DNA of 64,000 nt, taken from NCBI RefSeq assembly GCF_002078875.1, contig NC_034438.1, forward strand, positions 23,310,897 to 23,374,896, in the 5' to 3' direction. Below, piece by piece: positions 50,601 through 57,535 of the stretch. How positions within the stretch are numbered: position 1 is the first letter of the stretch; the number at the start of each line of letters is the position of its first letter. The notes below the pieces were generated by a model, which saw only the letters and a program-made list of their open reading frames with translations, was not told where the DNA came from and made no database searches. The stretch comes from Numida meleagris (Eukaryota > Chordata > Aves > Galliformes > Numididae). Position numbers and translations under genes: made by a program.

Positions 50601-53600
50601 CAGCTGTTAAAAACCTGATCCACTATTTAAAAAATATACAAAAACAAATTGTCTATCTTTCTGCCTGATCTCTTTTCAAGTGCTAACACAATGGAAACAG
50701 TGGGTGATCTGTCAATGCATTTGGATTGTCAATGATGGTTTTGTATAAATATTGGGAGGATAAGAAATAAAATTCACACAGCAAAATATGATTTCATCTG
50801 CCTTTTCTCTGCAGCTCCATGGCTCATGCTGCGGTGTGAAATTCTCATTTTACACACTTTGCAGGCGGAGCACATGAATTATGCATTGAGCAAGAGAAAT
50901 CTCCTGCTTCAAGTCCTATATGCATTTACCAGGTTCTATCTCTATTACCAAGATGAATTGCAAATGGAGAAATGTTTGATGGAATGTAGCTTAACTTCTT
51001 TGTTTAGTATTCTGCTTTTCCCATAGTGAGCTCTCCTGGCAGGAAACTGGGATATACTGTAGGCTTATTTTAAGAAAAGAAAAATAAAATTTCTTACAGG
51101 GAAATGCCAGACACGTCATAACCTTTTTATTATCTTGATTTGGAATGCAAAGCTTTTTTCACTCATTAGAAATATCTGTTGATAGTGTTCGTTGCAGTCA
51201 TTGGCTATTCATTATTTCTAGAAAGCCAATCTATTTTCTTTTCTTCGAAAAAAAACCAAAGAAAAAATGACCATATATATATATATTAGGAAAGACTAAT
51301 TTAAATAGATTTCTGTGGTATTTTGTACAGAAACACGTACACAATGTATGCATACCGTATATCTGGAAATATACATATGAATACGAAAATATTTGTGTAT
51401 TTTAGTGCCTCTATATGTGTACAAGCTTGACGCATTTGATTGAAGTAGAAAATAAGGCTTAATCATACTTTAATATTAGCTTTATCTTGATTTAGTTTGC
51501 TTCTTATTTTATATTTCCCAGGTGGCAGGATTGGTTTTCTGGTTGTTTTGTTTTCTTGTTTTGTTTTGTTTTGTTTTGTTTCGTGGGTTTTTGTGTTGTG
51601 TTTTTTTTTTCACTGATTGTAAACTGATTGTACTTAAGTACAGTATTCTGATAATGTGTGCAGTGGGCATTTTTCTTCCCATGCATTACCTTGATGTAAT
51701 GTTTCTGCACGTGCATCTTAAGACCATTTTATTTTGTTTTATTTTGAAGGATAAGAAATTTTCTCTGATGGATTTTTTTCCATTTCTGAAGATGAATTAC
51801 ATTGTAGATTCAAAGTAATAGGAGTCCAGAAATGAAATTTATTTTACAAATTTACATATTGAGCTTTGTGAAATATACTTAGAAACTACTTCAGGATGGT
51901 AAAACAAATCACAGAATAAAGAAAAACAAGCCCAAAGGTTCTTAGTGTCATTGTATGTCTTTCTTAGCTTCTGTCTTCAGTAAACACATGAACAATAAAA
52001 GGATTTCATGAATTTGACTCCTAATTTTTCTTAATATATTTACCTGGCAATGCTATCATTGGGAAAATTCAAGCATATTCAAAATTTTCATCCTTATATA
52101 GACTGCAATTAGCTGCATAATGAAAGGGAGGGGGAAAATCCTATCTCTACTGGAAAGATCAGCAAATATGAAACTCTAGCTAAAAATAAGTTTTGAACTG
52201 TAATCACAGTTGCATGTAGTGCTGAATCTTATGGATAAGGGTGGGGATAGTGAGTGAAAGAGTTGGGAAATTGTTTGTTTGTTTGTTTTAATACTTCTGC
52301 ATTTTGCTTAACTGTATTTTCTTTCAATATGTTCAGGTCTCCAAGAGATTTTGTAATTAGCAAACTAAGTCAGTTGTAATGCATAATGTGTAGTAAAAAT
52401 GTTGCAAATAAGTATATCTCAATTTTTTCTAAGACTTCTTAGGCAAGAAGTAATTTGTAACTAAAAACTATATGCAAATAAAAGTAATCACATAATTCAG
52501 GTAGCACCTGTGAATTATGAGGTATAATATTTATCTTTAGTTCACAGAAGAAAAGAAAAAAAAAGTAGCCAAATGAGTTGCCAGTAATCACATTGGAAGA
52601 AAAGAAATGCAGTCTTGTGGTTGTGACTGACGTGGCACTCAGAGAGCTGGTTCTGTAGCATACTCACTGACTAAGACAAAACATGCAAAGAATGTAATCA
52701 TATTAGGATTCATTTAAAGATATTTTGTAAGATTTCATTGGTCTAGAGGGGTGTCATGGATCAAATAGACCAGCAATAATGGAACATTCAAATACTGCAG
52801 TGATTAGGACCATTCAAGTCAGTTGATTTAAAAACTAAAAAAAAAAAAAAATTAAAAAAAGAGCTTCCAGTCTGCTCTGTCCACAAGAGCATTTTCCTCC
52901 TAGAATACCTAAAGCACATTTGTAATGACCACATAAGAGAATACTGTCTGTTTGAATCACAGAAAGATTTGGGCTCAGAAGGACCTTAAAGACCATGCAG
53001 TTCCAAGCCCCTGCCATGTGCCAGGCTGCCACCCACCAGATCAGGCTTCCCAGGGCTCCATCCAGTCTGGCCTTGACACCTCTAGGGATGGGGCATCCAC
53101 ATGTTCTCCAGGCAGCCTGCTCCACTGTTTCACCCCTCTTTTCCTTAAAACCATTACCCCTTGTCCTGTTGCTATACTCCCTGACAAGTAGTTCTTTCTT
53201 GTCTTTCTTGTAGGCTCCTTTTAAGTACTGTAAGTCTGCTGTGAGATCTCCTTGGTTCCTTCTCATCGCTAGACTGAACAAGTACAGCTCCGTCAGCTCT
53301 TTTTTGTGGGAGTGGTGCTCCTATGAGTAGAGAGCCCTCTGATCATCCTCGTGGCCTCCTCTGGACCTTGTCCAACAACTCCATGTCTTTCTTGTGCAGG
53401 GGGCCCCAGGCCTGAATGCAGTACTGCAGCTGGGCCCTCACAAGGTCAGAACAGAGAGGGACAGTCACCTCCCTCACTGTGATGGACACCCCCTTTTGGT
53501 GCAGCCTAGGGAATGGTATGGTTGAACCATGAGCTCACTGGAAGAAAATGAATAGGAGTGTCATTTTGTCCCATGTGAAGCCTGATAATCTTTAACATCA

Positions 53601-55370
53601 ACCTGCTTTCTTGTGTATTCTTGAGAAGGAAATTATCCCGAAATTAAAAAAACAATAACAACAACAACAACAAAAAAAAACAGTCCTGGCATTAGTGTTA
53701 GCTTGCAATTGACTGTGAGGCTGAGACAGAAAAACTGAATGTACTTTTAGGCAGGATAAGTCATTTTGCTCTATGATGACATTCAAAGAAAGTGATTCTA
53801 TCTGCTGATCTTGTGAAGGGATCTCTAGAAATGTGTATCTTAAGTGCACAGCTGTATCTGTGGCAACTTGTAAGTGGTGTCTTTGAAATGGAGGCCAGAA
53901 TGGGCAACATGACATTTTACTTTCTTATTTAGATCTATATTTAGAGGTTTCCCCCCTCCTAGATAAGTACAAATAATGACTTTCCTATGACTACTTTTTG
54001 TCCTGTTTTTCATATAGAAAGAGAAACGCTAGTACTCAGATCTTATGCCTTAAAAAAAGGTTTCTATCTCTAATGGTCTCAGAAGTGTCTGATCTGTCAG
54101 CAAATTTTCTTTGAGTAGCAGATGCTATTAAAATTAAATCTAAACATGGGCTTCAGAGGAGTGAAATATAACTTAAATGTGGAATTTCGGTTCAGCTTAT
54201 CTGTACATAGAACTCTTTCTCACGAGGTGAATTCTTTAAATGCTAAACTCTAAGCAATGGATATACACTTTGCCACTATAAAAGTATAAAAGGCTATTCT
54301 TTTGCTGATATGGTAAAAGATGAAATATTCATCTACTTTGACAGAAAGAAGAAAAAACAGTACAAGACAGAAAAGCTGCAAATAAGCAAGATGTGTTTCT
54401 CTTAGATTTAGATGACTGTAAGTATCTTGATTAAAGTCTCATTTTTTTCCTATAGCATGAATTCAATTCAGTTGATTCAATGAAATTTTAAATGTCTTAA
54501 ATGTTGAATCTGTTCATTTTTTGCATGCAAAAAAATTTTTTTGTACAAAAAAAAAAAAAAGATTATTACCCAGACTGGTAATTTTTCTTATGCAAAATTA
54601 TTATTCTACATGATTTTGTTTACTGTAGGACTAAGAAATAGTTTAACAATTTGGAATGTATTAGGATGTAAAACATTTCTTTTGAGAATTTTCTGTGTCT
54701 AGACTTGTTTTCTGTTGAAGTGAGCTTACTTCCTCAGGTACCTATGCATGTGACTTGTACAACATCTATGCAATTACGGTACTATAGTGAGATACTAAAA
54801 ATGACTCTTTCAAACAACAGGTTAGAATGTAGTTGTGGAAAAAGGTAGGGTAGGGCTGGTGTTGCTTTTTTCTATGCTATTTAGTTCTGTTCTTCAGGTT
54901 TACTTCTACATGTGCATCAAATGTTAGTGTTGCATGAATGTCTACTTCGCACAGAACTCGTAAATAAAAATGTGCTGCACAGCATGGATCAGATGGAAGG
55001 ATTAAATAGAAGGTAAAAGTGAGTAAGAAGGACAATGTATCTTGAATATAAAAAATGCTTTACTTCTGTTCTCAGTGTTTATATTGACCATTGCTGCTGT
55101 GCCTGGAAAAAATAATCTTTTGTGATTAGGAGACATATAAACATAAAATAATGATGTCAAGATGCATGCACTGTTTAAACTTAATGAAAATAGATTATTG
55201 TCCTTCCCAGTATTTTATTTTATTTTACATTAAGTGTCAGTTGCTTTTTTTTTTTACCTCTAGTCTACCCTGTAACAACTCCTGTGGCTGTTCCTGCAGC
55301 AGCTATTTTGTCCCCAAGTTTAACAGCAGACCTAGAGGGATTAAGTCTGTCAAGTTCATCGGTCATCGAT
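8480..55370 (+). CDS. AP3B1: AP3B1, AP-3 complex subunit beta-1 (central part, 15 exons)
   Basis: Join 8480-8641, 10719-10816, 13127-13181, 13259-13330, 16635-16697, 17612-17744, 24042-24151, 33914-34090, 39127-39313, 40246-40376, 42333-42444, 43838-43994, 47189-47363, 54345-54417, 55264-55370. All boundaries are AG/GT and the join is 1812 nt, 604 codons, with no stop. The product is nearly identical to remembered human beta-3A across the trunk. AP-3 is a heterotetramer (delta, beta-3, mu3, sigma3) that sorts cargo from endosomes/TGN to lysosomes and lysosome-related organelles; loss of human AP3B1 causes Hermansky-Pudlak syndrome type 2. Trunk, acidic-serine hinge and clathrin box appear in the expected order. 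The N-terminal ~263 residues and the last ~235 residues are outside the window. The neuronal paralogue AP3B2 is less likely, because trunk and hinge match beta-3A. Confidence 0.97.
8642..10718 (+). other. AP3B1 intron between window exons 1 and 2
   Basis: 2077 bp, GT...AG. AT-rich; the stretch 9270-9600 could be a very old CR1-like antisense remnant, but I cannot confirm it. Otherwise no repeat or gene was recognised. Confidence 0.8.
10719..10816 (+). CDS. AP3B1: AP3B1 window exon 2 (trunk)
   Basis: 98 nt, starts at a codon boundary and ends after two bases (AG) of an Arg codon. It encodes [20 protein letters not shown] and on to LVRLLRSN, helices of the HEAT/ARM-like solenoid common to adaptin large subunits. 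The acceptor follows a T7 tract (TTTTTTTAG). The donor is AG|GTAGGT. Its frame is fixed by exon 3, which supplies the missing G. Confidence 0.96.
10817..13126 (+). other. AP3B1 intron between window exons 2 and 3
   Basis: 2310 bp, GT...AG. A short AAT-rich simple tract at about 12181-12205. No other repeat, gene or RNA recognised; the small open frames here (11177-11413, 12888-13088) show no conserved domain. Confidence 0.8.
13127..13181 (+). CDS. AP3B1: AP3B1 window exon 3 (trunk)
   Basis: 55 nt, completing the split Arg codon and reading [18 protein letters not shown]. The acceptor is TTCTAG and the donor GTACAC. It is one of the smallest exons and is separated from exon 4 by only 77 bp. 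The stretch is identical to the remembered human beta-3A sequence, as expected for a buried solenoid helix pair. Confidence 0.96.
13259..13330 (+). CDS. AP3B1: AP3B1 window exon 4 (trunk)
   Basis: 72 nt, phase 0 at both ends, 24 codons starting [18 protein letters not shown] and ending IKTLK. The acceptor is TTTTCCAG and the donor [20 protein letters not shown] with the following DP is a hallmark of the beta-3 adaptin trunk and matches human beta-3A here. Confidence 0.96.
14073..14547 (-). mobile_element. CR1 LINE inserted in mariner copy 1 (first insertion)
   Basis: Antisense CR1 3' end: it opens with the reverse complement of the tail (ATCACAGAATGGTAGGGGTT) and continues through 3' UTR and the C-terminal ORF2 part, ending at 5' truncation near 14547. 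TTTGA occurs just before (14068-14072) and just after (14548-14552), a likely target-site duplication. The mariner reading resumes at 14548. Confidence 0.88.
14562..14727 (-). mobile_element. CR1 LINE inserted in mariner copy 1 (second insertion)
   Basis: Antisense CR1 3' tail and 3' UTR (AATCATAGTATGGCCTGGGT ... GGCTGCCCAGAACCACATCC). It is flanked by ATTCATCA (14554-14561) and ATTCAACA (14728-14735), an imperfect target-site duplication; the mariner sequence continues at CACTTGCTGAA. It contains a 20-bp tandem duplication around GGATGGAGGCAT (14700-14729). Confidence 0.8.
15490..15960 (-). repeat. Ancient CR1-like LINE remnant (antisense)
   Basis: Contains GCATTGAGCTGATGTTTTCA (15509-15528), which is characteristic of old amniote CR1-type elements read in antisense, and a later CCCACTTTCATGTGGATCTG block (about 15896-15915). 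A related string, GCATTGAGTTAGTATTTCCA, recurs at about 30293. Very diverged; boundaries approximate. Confidence 0.45.
16635..16697 (+). CDS. AP3B1: AP3B1 window exon 5 (trunk)
   Basis: 63 nt, phase 0, 21 codons reading [20 protein letters not shown] plus Gln. The acceptor is GTCTTTTAG and the donor CAG|GTTTGT. The [14 protein letters not shown] segment is conserved in the trunk of AP beta subunits; Met replaces Leu of the human version. Confidence 0.96.
17612..17744 (+). CDS. AP3B1: AP3B1 window exon 6 (trunk)
   Basis: 133 nt, phase 0 start, leaving one base (G) of a Glu codon. It encodes [20 protein letters not shown], then [20 protein letters not shown] and SNRD. The acceptor is TTCCTTAG and the donor G|GTAAGT. 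A repeat of the adaptin solenoid; differences from human are few (AIG for TIG, ITE for ILE). Confidence 0.97.
20000..20995 (-). mobile_element. CR1 LINE ORF2, antisense, left part of an interrupted copy
   Basis: The - strand encodes diverged CR1 reverse transcriptase: [20 protein letters not shown] near 20960-20890, then [10 protein letters not shown] near 20440, [10 protein letters not shown] near 20370 and [10 protein letters not shown] near 20215. The longest open piece is 20103-20627 on the - strand (174 codons). The + strand open frame 20007-20834 is only its shadow. The 3' tail is missing at the left edge. The element continues at 21503 after an inserted CR1. Confidence 0.92.
20996..21494 (+). 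mobile_element. Younger CR1 inserted head-to-head into the older CR1
   Basis: Starts inside ORF2 ([20 protein letters not shown]), covers [20 protein letters not shown], then the 3' UTR and tail TCTGTGATTCTATGA. It is flanked by ATGACTTT at 20988-20995 and 21495-21502, an 8-bp direct repeat, although the right copy overlaps the CR1 tail. It closely resembles the copy at 60165-60660, so both belong to a relatively young subfamily. Confidence 0.88.
21503..22030 (-). mobile_element. CR1 LINE, antisense, right part of the interrupted copy
   Basis: Continues the element at 20000-20995. On the - strand the reading [16 protein letters not shown] runs from about 21535 across the nested CR1 into 20980, with the insertion removed. 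The outer part to about 22030 resembles CR1 sequence upstream of the reverse transcriptase (CCACCATGTTTCTGTGATAG near 21990-22010). Outer limit approximate. Confidence 0.8.
24042..24151 (+). CDS. AP3B1: AP3B1 window exon 7 (trunk)
   Basis: 110 nt, completing the Glu codon split with exon 6 and ending on a full Thr codon. It encodes [20 protein letters not shown] followed by [16 protein letters not shown]. The acceptor is TAAACAG and the donor ACA|GTGAGT. It is isolated between introns of 6.3 and 9.8 kb that hold most of the nested repeats. Confidence 0.97.
24519..25048 (-). mobile_element. ERVL-like LTR (3' LTR of an antisense proviral remnant)
   Basis: Same family as the LTR at 6533-7125. 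On the - strand it runs from TGCTCTGATTTGAGCTGAGA (25048) to GCCAGGTTAAACCACAGCA (24519). The TATA region is mutated (GTAAAACTG near 24790). Flanks do not form a duplication, which fits an LTR still joined to internal sequence on its right rather than a solo LTR. Confidence 0.72.
25049..26385 (-). mobile_element. ERVL internal remnant with pol/integrase-like sequence
   Basis: The - strand of 25735-26300 reads, across several stops and frameshifts, like the integrase/C-terminal end of ERVL pol. Recognisable pieces include a Trp-Thr-x-Gly-Pro-Lys-Gly stretch near 26145 and a 62-codon open piece at 25728-25916. At about 26310-26365 a segment matches the early part of the LTR family (AAACACAGCACCATACCAGC on the + strand), possibly a 5' LTR trace. 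Gag and most of pol are deleted. No intact gene remains, and a mariner copy sits inside at 25429-25728. Confidence 0.6.
25429..25728 (+). mobile_element. Mariner copy 2 (Galluhop-like), 300 bp, inside the ERVL remnant
   Basis: Starts TGAGGAATGCTCCAAAA after TA (25427-25428) and ends AGGCATTACTTTTAGAGTGACC before TA (25729-25730). The left inverted repeat is cut short and joins at once to the GTTGGTGGTAGGGCAGTAG block of the other copies, so it carries extra deletions. C-terminal transposase codons survive near 25540-25610 only as fragments. Confidence 0.82.
27724..28181 (-). mobile_element. CR1 LINE, GC-rich subfamily, antisense, left part
   Basis: Begins with the antisense tail (AGAATCACTGAATATCCGGA) and runs through a GC-rich CR1 3' region (GGAGCTGCAGCCGCCATGAG near 28010-28030) to about 28178. 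The CR1 resumes at 28491 after a second CR1 inserted in opposite orientation. Its GC content stands out strongly from the surrounding intron. Confidence 0.85.
28182..28490 (+). mobile_element. CR1 3' end inserted in the opposite direction
   Basis: Starts GGGAGCTTATAAACAGGAGG, covers the C-terminal ORF2 and 3' UTR, and ends CATTCTGTGATTCTTC. Removing it rejoins the two antisense CR1 parts (left end CTTACATTATCATGG, right start TTGCACGCAGTGCTCAAGG). No clear target-site duplication. Confidence 0.85.
28491..28800 (-). mobile_element. CR1 LINE, antisense, right part
   Basis: On the - strand it encodes CR1 ORF2 pieces, including a reading near 28780-28700 with [15 protein letters not shown] and [15 protein letters not shown] near 28690-28650. 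Continuous with 27724-28181. It ends near 28800 by 5' truncation. Confidence 0.85.
30070..30790 (-). repeat. Ancient CR1-like LINE remnant (antisense)
   Basis: Shows the order of blocks expected of an old amniote CR1 in antisense: GCATTGAGTTAGTATTTCC (about 30293), CCTTGAATAATTTACTGTCA (about 30512-30531), ACTTTGTCAGC, then TACTGGTCCCTGGGGGACAT (about 30602-30621). These correspond to reverse-transcriptase codons read backwards. Heavily mutated; limits approximate. Confidence 0.5.
33914..34090 (+). CDS. AP3B1: AP3B1 window exon 8 (trunk)
   Basis: 177 nt, phase 0, 59 codons. It begins [20 protein letters not shown] and ends [18 protein letters not shown] is the conserved signature of beta-adaptin trunks (W-[IL]-[IL]-GE). 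The acceptor is TTTTCTCAG and the donor CAG|GTAAGG. The open frame runs on to 34156 past the donor, but that tail is intronic and not conserved. Confidence 0.97.
37270..37788 (+). mobile_element. Mariner copy 3 (Galluhop-like), about 520 bp, uninterrupted
   Basis: Starts TGAGGGCTGCTCCAAAAATA after TA (37268-37269) and ends TATTGCTTTTGGAGCAACC before TATA. It is the cleanest of the three copies. Decayed transposase codons are seen at both ends: [19 protein letters not shown] near 37538-37585 and the C-terminal region near 37600-37680. The central catalytic part is absent, the same architecture as copy 1 once its CR1s are removed. Confidence 0.88.
38287..38309. repeat. GT dinucleotide microsatellite
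   Basis: About eleven uninterrupted TG units followed by a poly-T run (38312-38320). Likely length-polymorphic. Confidence 0.95.
39127..39313 (+). CDS. AP3B1: AP3B1 window exon 9 (trunk)
   Basis: 187 nt, phase 0 start, leaving one base of an Asp codon. It encodes [20 protein letters not shown], then [13 protein letters not shown], then [20 protein letters not shown] plus Lys. The RDR(T/A)RF motif and the PAP linker mark the end of the beta-adaptin solenoid. The acceptor is TTTTCCGCAG and the donor AAAG|GTATTA. Confidence 0.97.
40246..40376 (+). CDS. AP3B1: AP3B1 window exon 10 (end of trunk)
   Basis: 131 nt, completing the Asp codon and ending at a codon boundary. It encodes [20 protein letters not shown], then [20 protein letters not shown] and VPES. 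The acceptor is TTTTTTAATAG and the donor TCG|GTATGT. The last three residues (PES) differ from human (IEL), where the ordered trunk gives way to the flexible hinge. Confidence 0.97.
40377..42332 (+). other. AP3B1 intron between window exons 10 and 11
   Basis: 1956 bp, GT...AG. No repeat or gene recognised. The neighbouring introns 9-10 (39314-40245, 932 bp), 5-6 (16698-17611, 914 bp) and 14-15 (54418-55263, 846 bp) are likewise repeat-poor. Confidence 0.8.
42333..42444 (+). CDS. AP3B1: AP3B1 window exon 11 (start of hinge)
   Basis: 112 nt, phase 0 start, ending with one base of a Glu codon. It encodes [20 protein letters not shown] and then [17 protein letters not shown]. The [10 protein letters not shown] core is shared with human and opens the acidic, serine-rich hinge. 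The acceptor is ATTTACAG and the donor ACAG|GTAGGT. Ser-Glu/Asp clusters are typical of sites for acidophilic kinases such as CK2, an inference from composition. Confidence 0.96.
42445..43837 (+). other. AP3B1 intron between window exons 11 and 12
   Basis: 1393 bp, GT...AG. Poly-A at 42529-42544; otherwise nothing recognised. Confidence 0.8.
43838..43994 (+). CDS. AP3B1: AP3B1 window exon 12 (acidic serine hinge)
   Basis: 157 nt, phase 1 start and phase 2 end. It starts [20 protein letters not shown], continues with a run of serines and [15 protein letters not shown], and ends SGAAEE. Low-complexity Ser/Glu/Asp coding sequence with AGT/GAG-rich codons. The human hinge has the same composition but aligns poorly, so this is the fastest-changing part of the protein. 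The acceptor is TATGTCAG and the donor AAAG|GTAGGC. Confidence 0.94.
44565..44790. promoter_or_regulatory. Candidate conserved noncoding element in intron
   Basis: A stretch with more balanced base composition than the flanking intron and no repeat hallmark. It carries packed short motifs: TGACAG (44664-44669, TALE-homeodomain core), CTGATTGG (44672-44679, an inverted CCAAT/Y-box), and TAATTAA plus TAATTAT further right. The short open frame 44539-44763 has no domain. A candidate from composition and motifs only; conservation cannot be tested here. Confidence 0.3.
46650..47122 (+). mobile_element. CR1 LINE 3' end just upstream of window exon 13
   Basis: Starts CTTCAGCTCTGGGGCCCCCA, encodes a frameshifted C-terminal ORF2 ([18 protein letters not shown]) and ends in the 3' UTR with CCATTTTATGATTTTATT. 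Same strand as the gene. Only about 66 bp separate it from the exon 13 acceptor at 47188. Confidence 0.9.
47189..47363 (+). CDS. AP3B1: AP3B1 window exon 13 (acidic serine hinge)
   Basis: 175 nt, completing a Ser codon and ending on Lys. It encodes [20 protein letters not shown], then [20 protein letters not shown] and a run of Ser/Glu/Asp to NATSSK. It matches the human SDSEDGEKENEKSK...SESES region in character and position. The acceptor is TAATCTCTAG and the donor AAG|GTAAGA. A CR1 copy stops about 66 bp upstream, so branch point and pyrimidine tract must lie in that short gap or in the CR1 tail. Confidence 0.95.
51553..51580. repeat. TTTTG pentanucleotide repeat
   Basis: About five TTTTG units in a T/G-rich stretch starting near 51540 and followed by a T-rich run to 51610. 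Confidence 0.8.
52955..53515 (-). mobile_element. CR1 LINE 3' end, antisense
   Basis: Begins with the antisense tail (GAATCACAGAAAGATTTGGG) and runs through 3' UTR into C-terminal ORF2; on the - strand [20 protein letters not shown] starts at 53281. It ends near 53515 inside ORF2 (5' truncation). The 148-codon - strand frame at 52835-53281 is partly CR1 and partly flanking sequence, not a gene. Confidence 0.9.
53649..53680. repeat. AAC trinucleotide / A-rich tract
   Basis: Five or so AAC units followed by a run of A (to about 53680). Confidence 0.85.
54345..54417 (+). CDS. AP3B1: AP3B1 window exon 14 (clathrin box)
   Basis: 73 nt, phase 0 start, leaving one base of a Phe codon. It encodes [18 protein letters not shown] then LLDLDD. 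LLDLDD is the clathrin-box motif (L-phi-x-phi-acidic) known in the beta-3A hinge, through which AP-3 can bind the clathrin terminal domain; all its key residues are kept. The acceptor is CTTTGACAG and the donor CT|GTAAGT. Too short to stand out without the homology. Confidence 0.95.
55264..55370 (+). CDS. AP3B1: AP3B1 window exon 15 (hinge to C-terminal domain)
   Basis: 107 nt, completing the Phe codon and ending on a full Asp codon. It encodes [20 protein letters not shown], then [16 protein letters not shown]. The human counterpart is FNPVSTPVALPTPALSPSLM, so register is certain. The acceptor is a long T tract then ACCTCTAG; the donor is GAT|GTAAGT. It is the last AP3B1 exon I can find; later exons of the C-terminal domain lie beyond 64000. 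Confidence 0.95.
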
Positions 55371-57323
55371 GTAAGTATCCTTTAAAAAAGAGTGGAGGGA
55401 GTGTCTTAACTTAAGCATTTCATATTTTTGAGGCAATCATCAAAGCAATTTTTTGGAAATACTTTCACCTGTGAAATTCTAGTTTGTATGCAAGGCTGGC
55501 AGCTTCTTTTTGATCTGAAATAAATACTTCCTGTAATATGGAGAAATGGTTGAATATTGCTTTTATAAAAATAATGCCTTGAAGGATTTTAAACTTCTTT
55601 TTCAATCTGTTTTTTTCTCTGCCTTGGGAAAATTTATGTTCAGAAATTATGCATACAAACTATGCAAATCTTTCAAATCATTTACTTGCTACATTATCAA
55701 AAATAAGCTACATAAAATCACAGTTATTAATTCTGTGGTTGTTTACTATACATGTCTCCAATTATGACATGTTGCTATTTGGAATTATTTTTTTCTTGAG
55801 TATACAAATCACAGCTGTGGATGCAAATAAAAAGAGTACAGATTTACAATCAGTGGTATATCAGTATGTGTCGTGATTCATACAGTTAGTGCTGTGTGCT
55901 TTGTAGCCCTTTCCATTGGGGAATCTCAAAACTATAGGTATAATTAAGGTTAGCAAAGTCATGGAGGGCATTCTTTTGTTGGTGAAAAGAACAGCAGTTT
56001 GCATTCTTGGTGTTGTTTATTTAATTTTATTTTAATCATTTTTCTGTCCAGCGCAGATCTGCAGTTTAATAAGGAACAGCAGCATAGGGTAGTTAACCTT
56101 ATGAAAGTTGTTGGGAGTGATGAGAAGAGAGCACCATATAGGCAGGAGAATTTTTTTAGCCTTGCCTTGTTTCTAATGTGGCTGATGTCTGGAACCTACT
56201 CTGCTACTTTAATAATTGCTGTTAAAGTATTTTGTGTTGGGTTTGTGAGCAATGCATTTGTAAAATTATATACTTAAATATTTCTTAAGGACAGAATGTG
56301 TAACTAATTATTATCAAGAAATAAAATATTTTAGCTAATGATTCATTCTTATATTTACAGGCCTTAAGATTTTGTGCTTATAAGATAGACTTTCAGATTA
56401 TGTGATGGCTATCAGCCTTACCTAAGGCTGAGAATTGTGATACAATTAAATTCTGGGTTGGCCAGTAACAATCTGGACATACAGTCACTTTGCGTGATGC
56501 GTAGTCATTTATGTGTCACACATTCTTAAAATGTGAAATACTGTCATACGTGTTACACCACAGTGCAGAAAGAAGTTCTATAAACCCTATAAAAGGGTTG
56601 AATCTGCGAAATGTTTTTTTTCTTGGTACTACTGAGTTCCGGTTCCAGTAACCAATGAGAAATCTAGAACATCTCCTTATACTTGCTGCTTTGGAAACAG
56701 CTGGTCATATCAGAACTAGTTGTTGCTACTGCATGGTGATTTCCTGTTTTTCAGCTGTCACTGCCATTGGTAATAGTTGCAGATGTATATGAGGTCCTTT
56801 GAAGTGTTTTGTGTCCCAGGAAACAAGAAAAATTAAACACTAAGGTTAAAAGCTGTTTTTTCGAATGATAACCATACACTGTAAAACATCTTAAATGCAA
56901 GTAGTTATATAGTTATAGTCATGTTGTTTTGCACCATCAGGTAATTTTCTAAAAATGAAAATATAAAAAGAGCTTTTAAGACTTTATGTGGGAATGTCCC
57001 TCTTAAAATAGTATTCTAAATTTAATATGTGGCCACTTGTTCTAAAAATAAGAATAGTTGTCATACTTCAGAAAACTTTTTCTTCCTTCAATTGGAGAGA
57101 AAATGAATTAAACTGTAGAGCACATGCCAAACTAACAGTGAGAAATTAATTTATTACCAGGCAATGGACAGCATGGAGTAAAAATAGATAAGTACAGTAT
57201 ATGACCCTAATATTGAAGAAATGTAGCAGTCACTTATCTTGGAATATGTCAGGCAGTCTATTATTCAAATCATTCAGGACTGTAATTGGATACAGCTTTT
57301 AGAAAACTTATAACTCTGTGTTC

Positions 57324-57535
57324 ACAGAATCATAGAATCACCAAGGTTGGAAAAGACCCCCAAGATCATCCAGTCCAGCCATCCACCTATCACCAACATT
57401 TCCCACTAAACCATGTTCCTCAGTACAATGTGTAAATGTTTCTTGAACACCTCCAAGGTTGGTGACTCCACCACCTCCCTGGGCAGCCCATTCCAGTGCC
57501 TGACCACTCTTTCGGAGAAGTTTTTCCTTTGTAGC
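57324..57535 (-). mobile_element. CR1 LINE 3' tip, antisense
   Basis: Opens with the antisense tail (AGAATCATAGAATCACCAAG) and ends within the last ORF2 codons; on the - strand [20 protein letters not shown] then SPTLEVF is clear, with few mutations. Sharp loss of similarity near 57535 marks 5' truncation. A well preserved short copy. Confidence 0.9.

Larger units (their letters stand above)
47364..54344 (+). other. AP3B1 intron between window exons 13 and 14
   Basis: 6981 bp, GT...AG. One CR1 (52955-53515) and simple tracts: TTTTG repeats at about 51553-51580, TTTG at about 52276-52288, AAC repeats at about 53649-53672. The part 47370-51500 holds no repeat or gene I recognise. Confidence 0.85.

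Noticed and set aside
52835..53281. 148-codon frame on the - strand
   Set aside because: Its N-terminal part is CR1 ORF2 C-terminus and the rest runs through CR1 3' UTR into a poly-A flank; not a gene.
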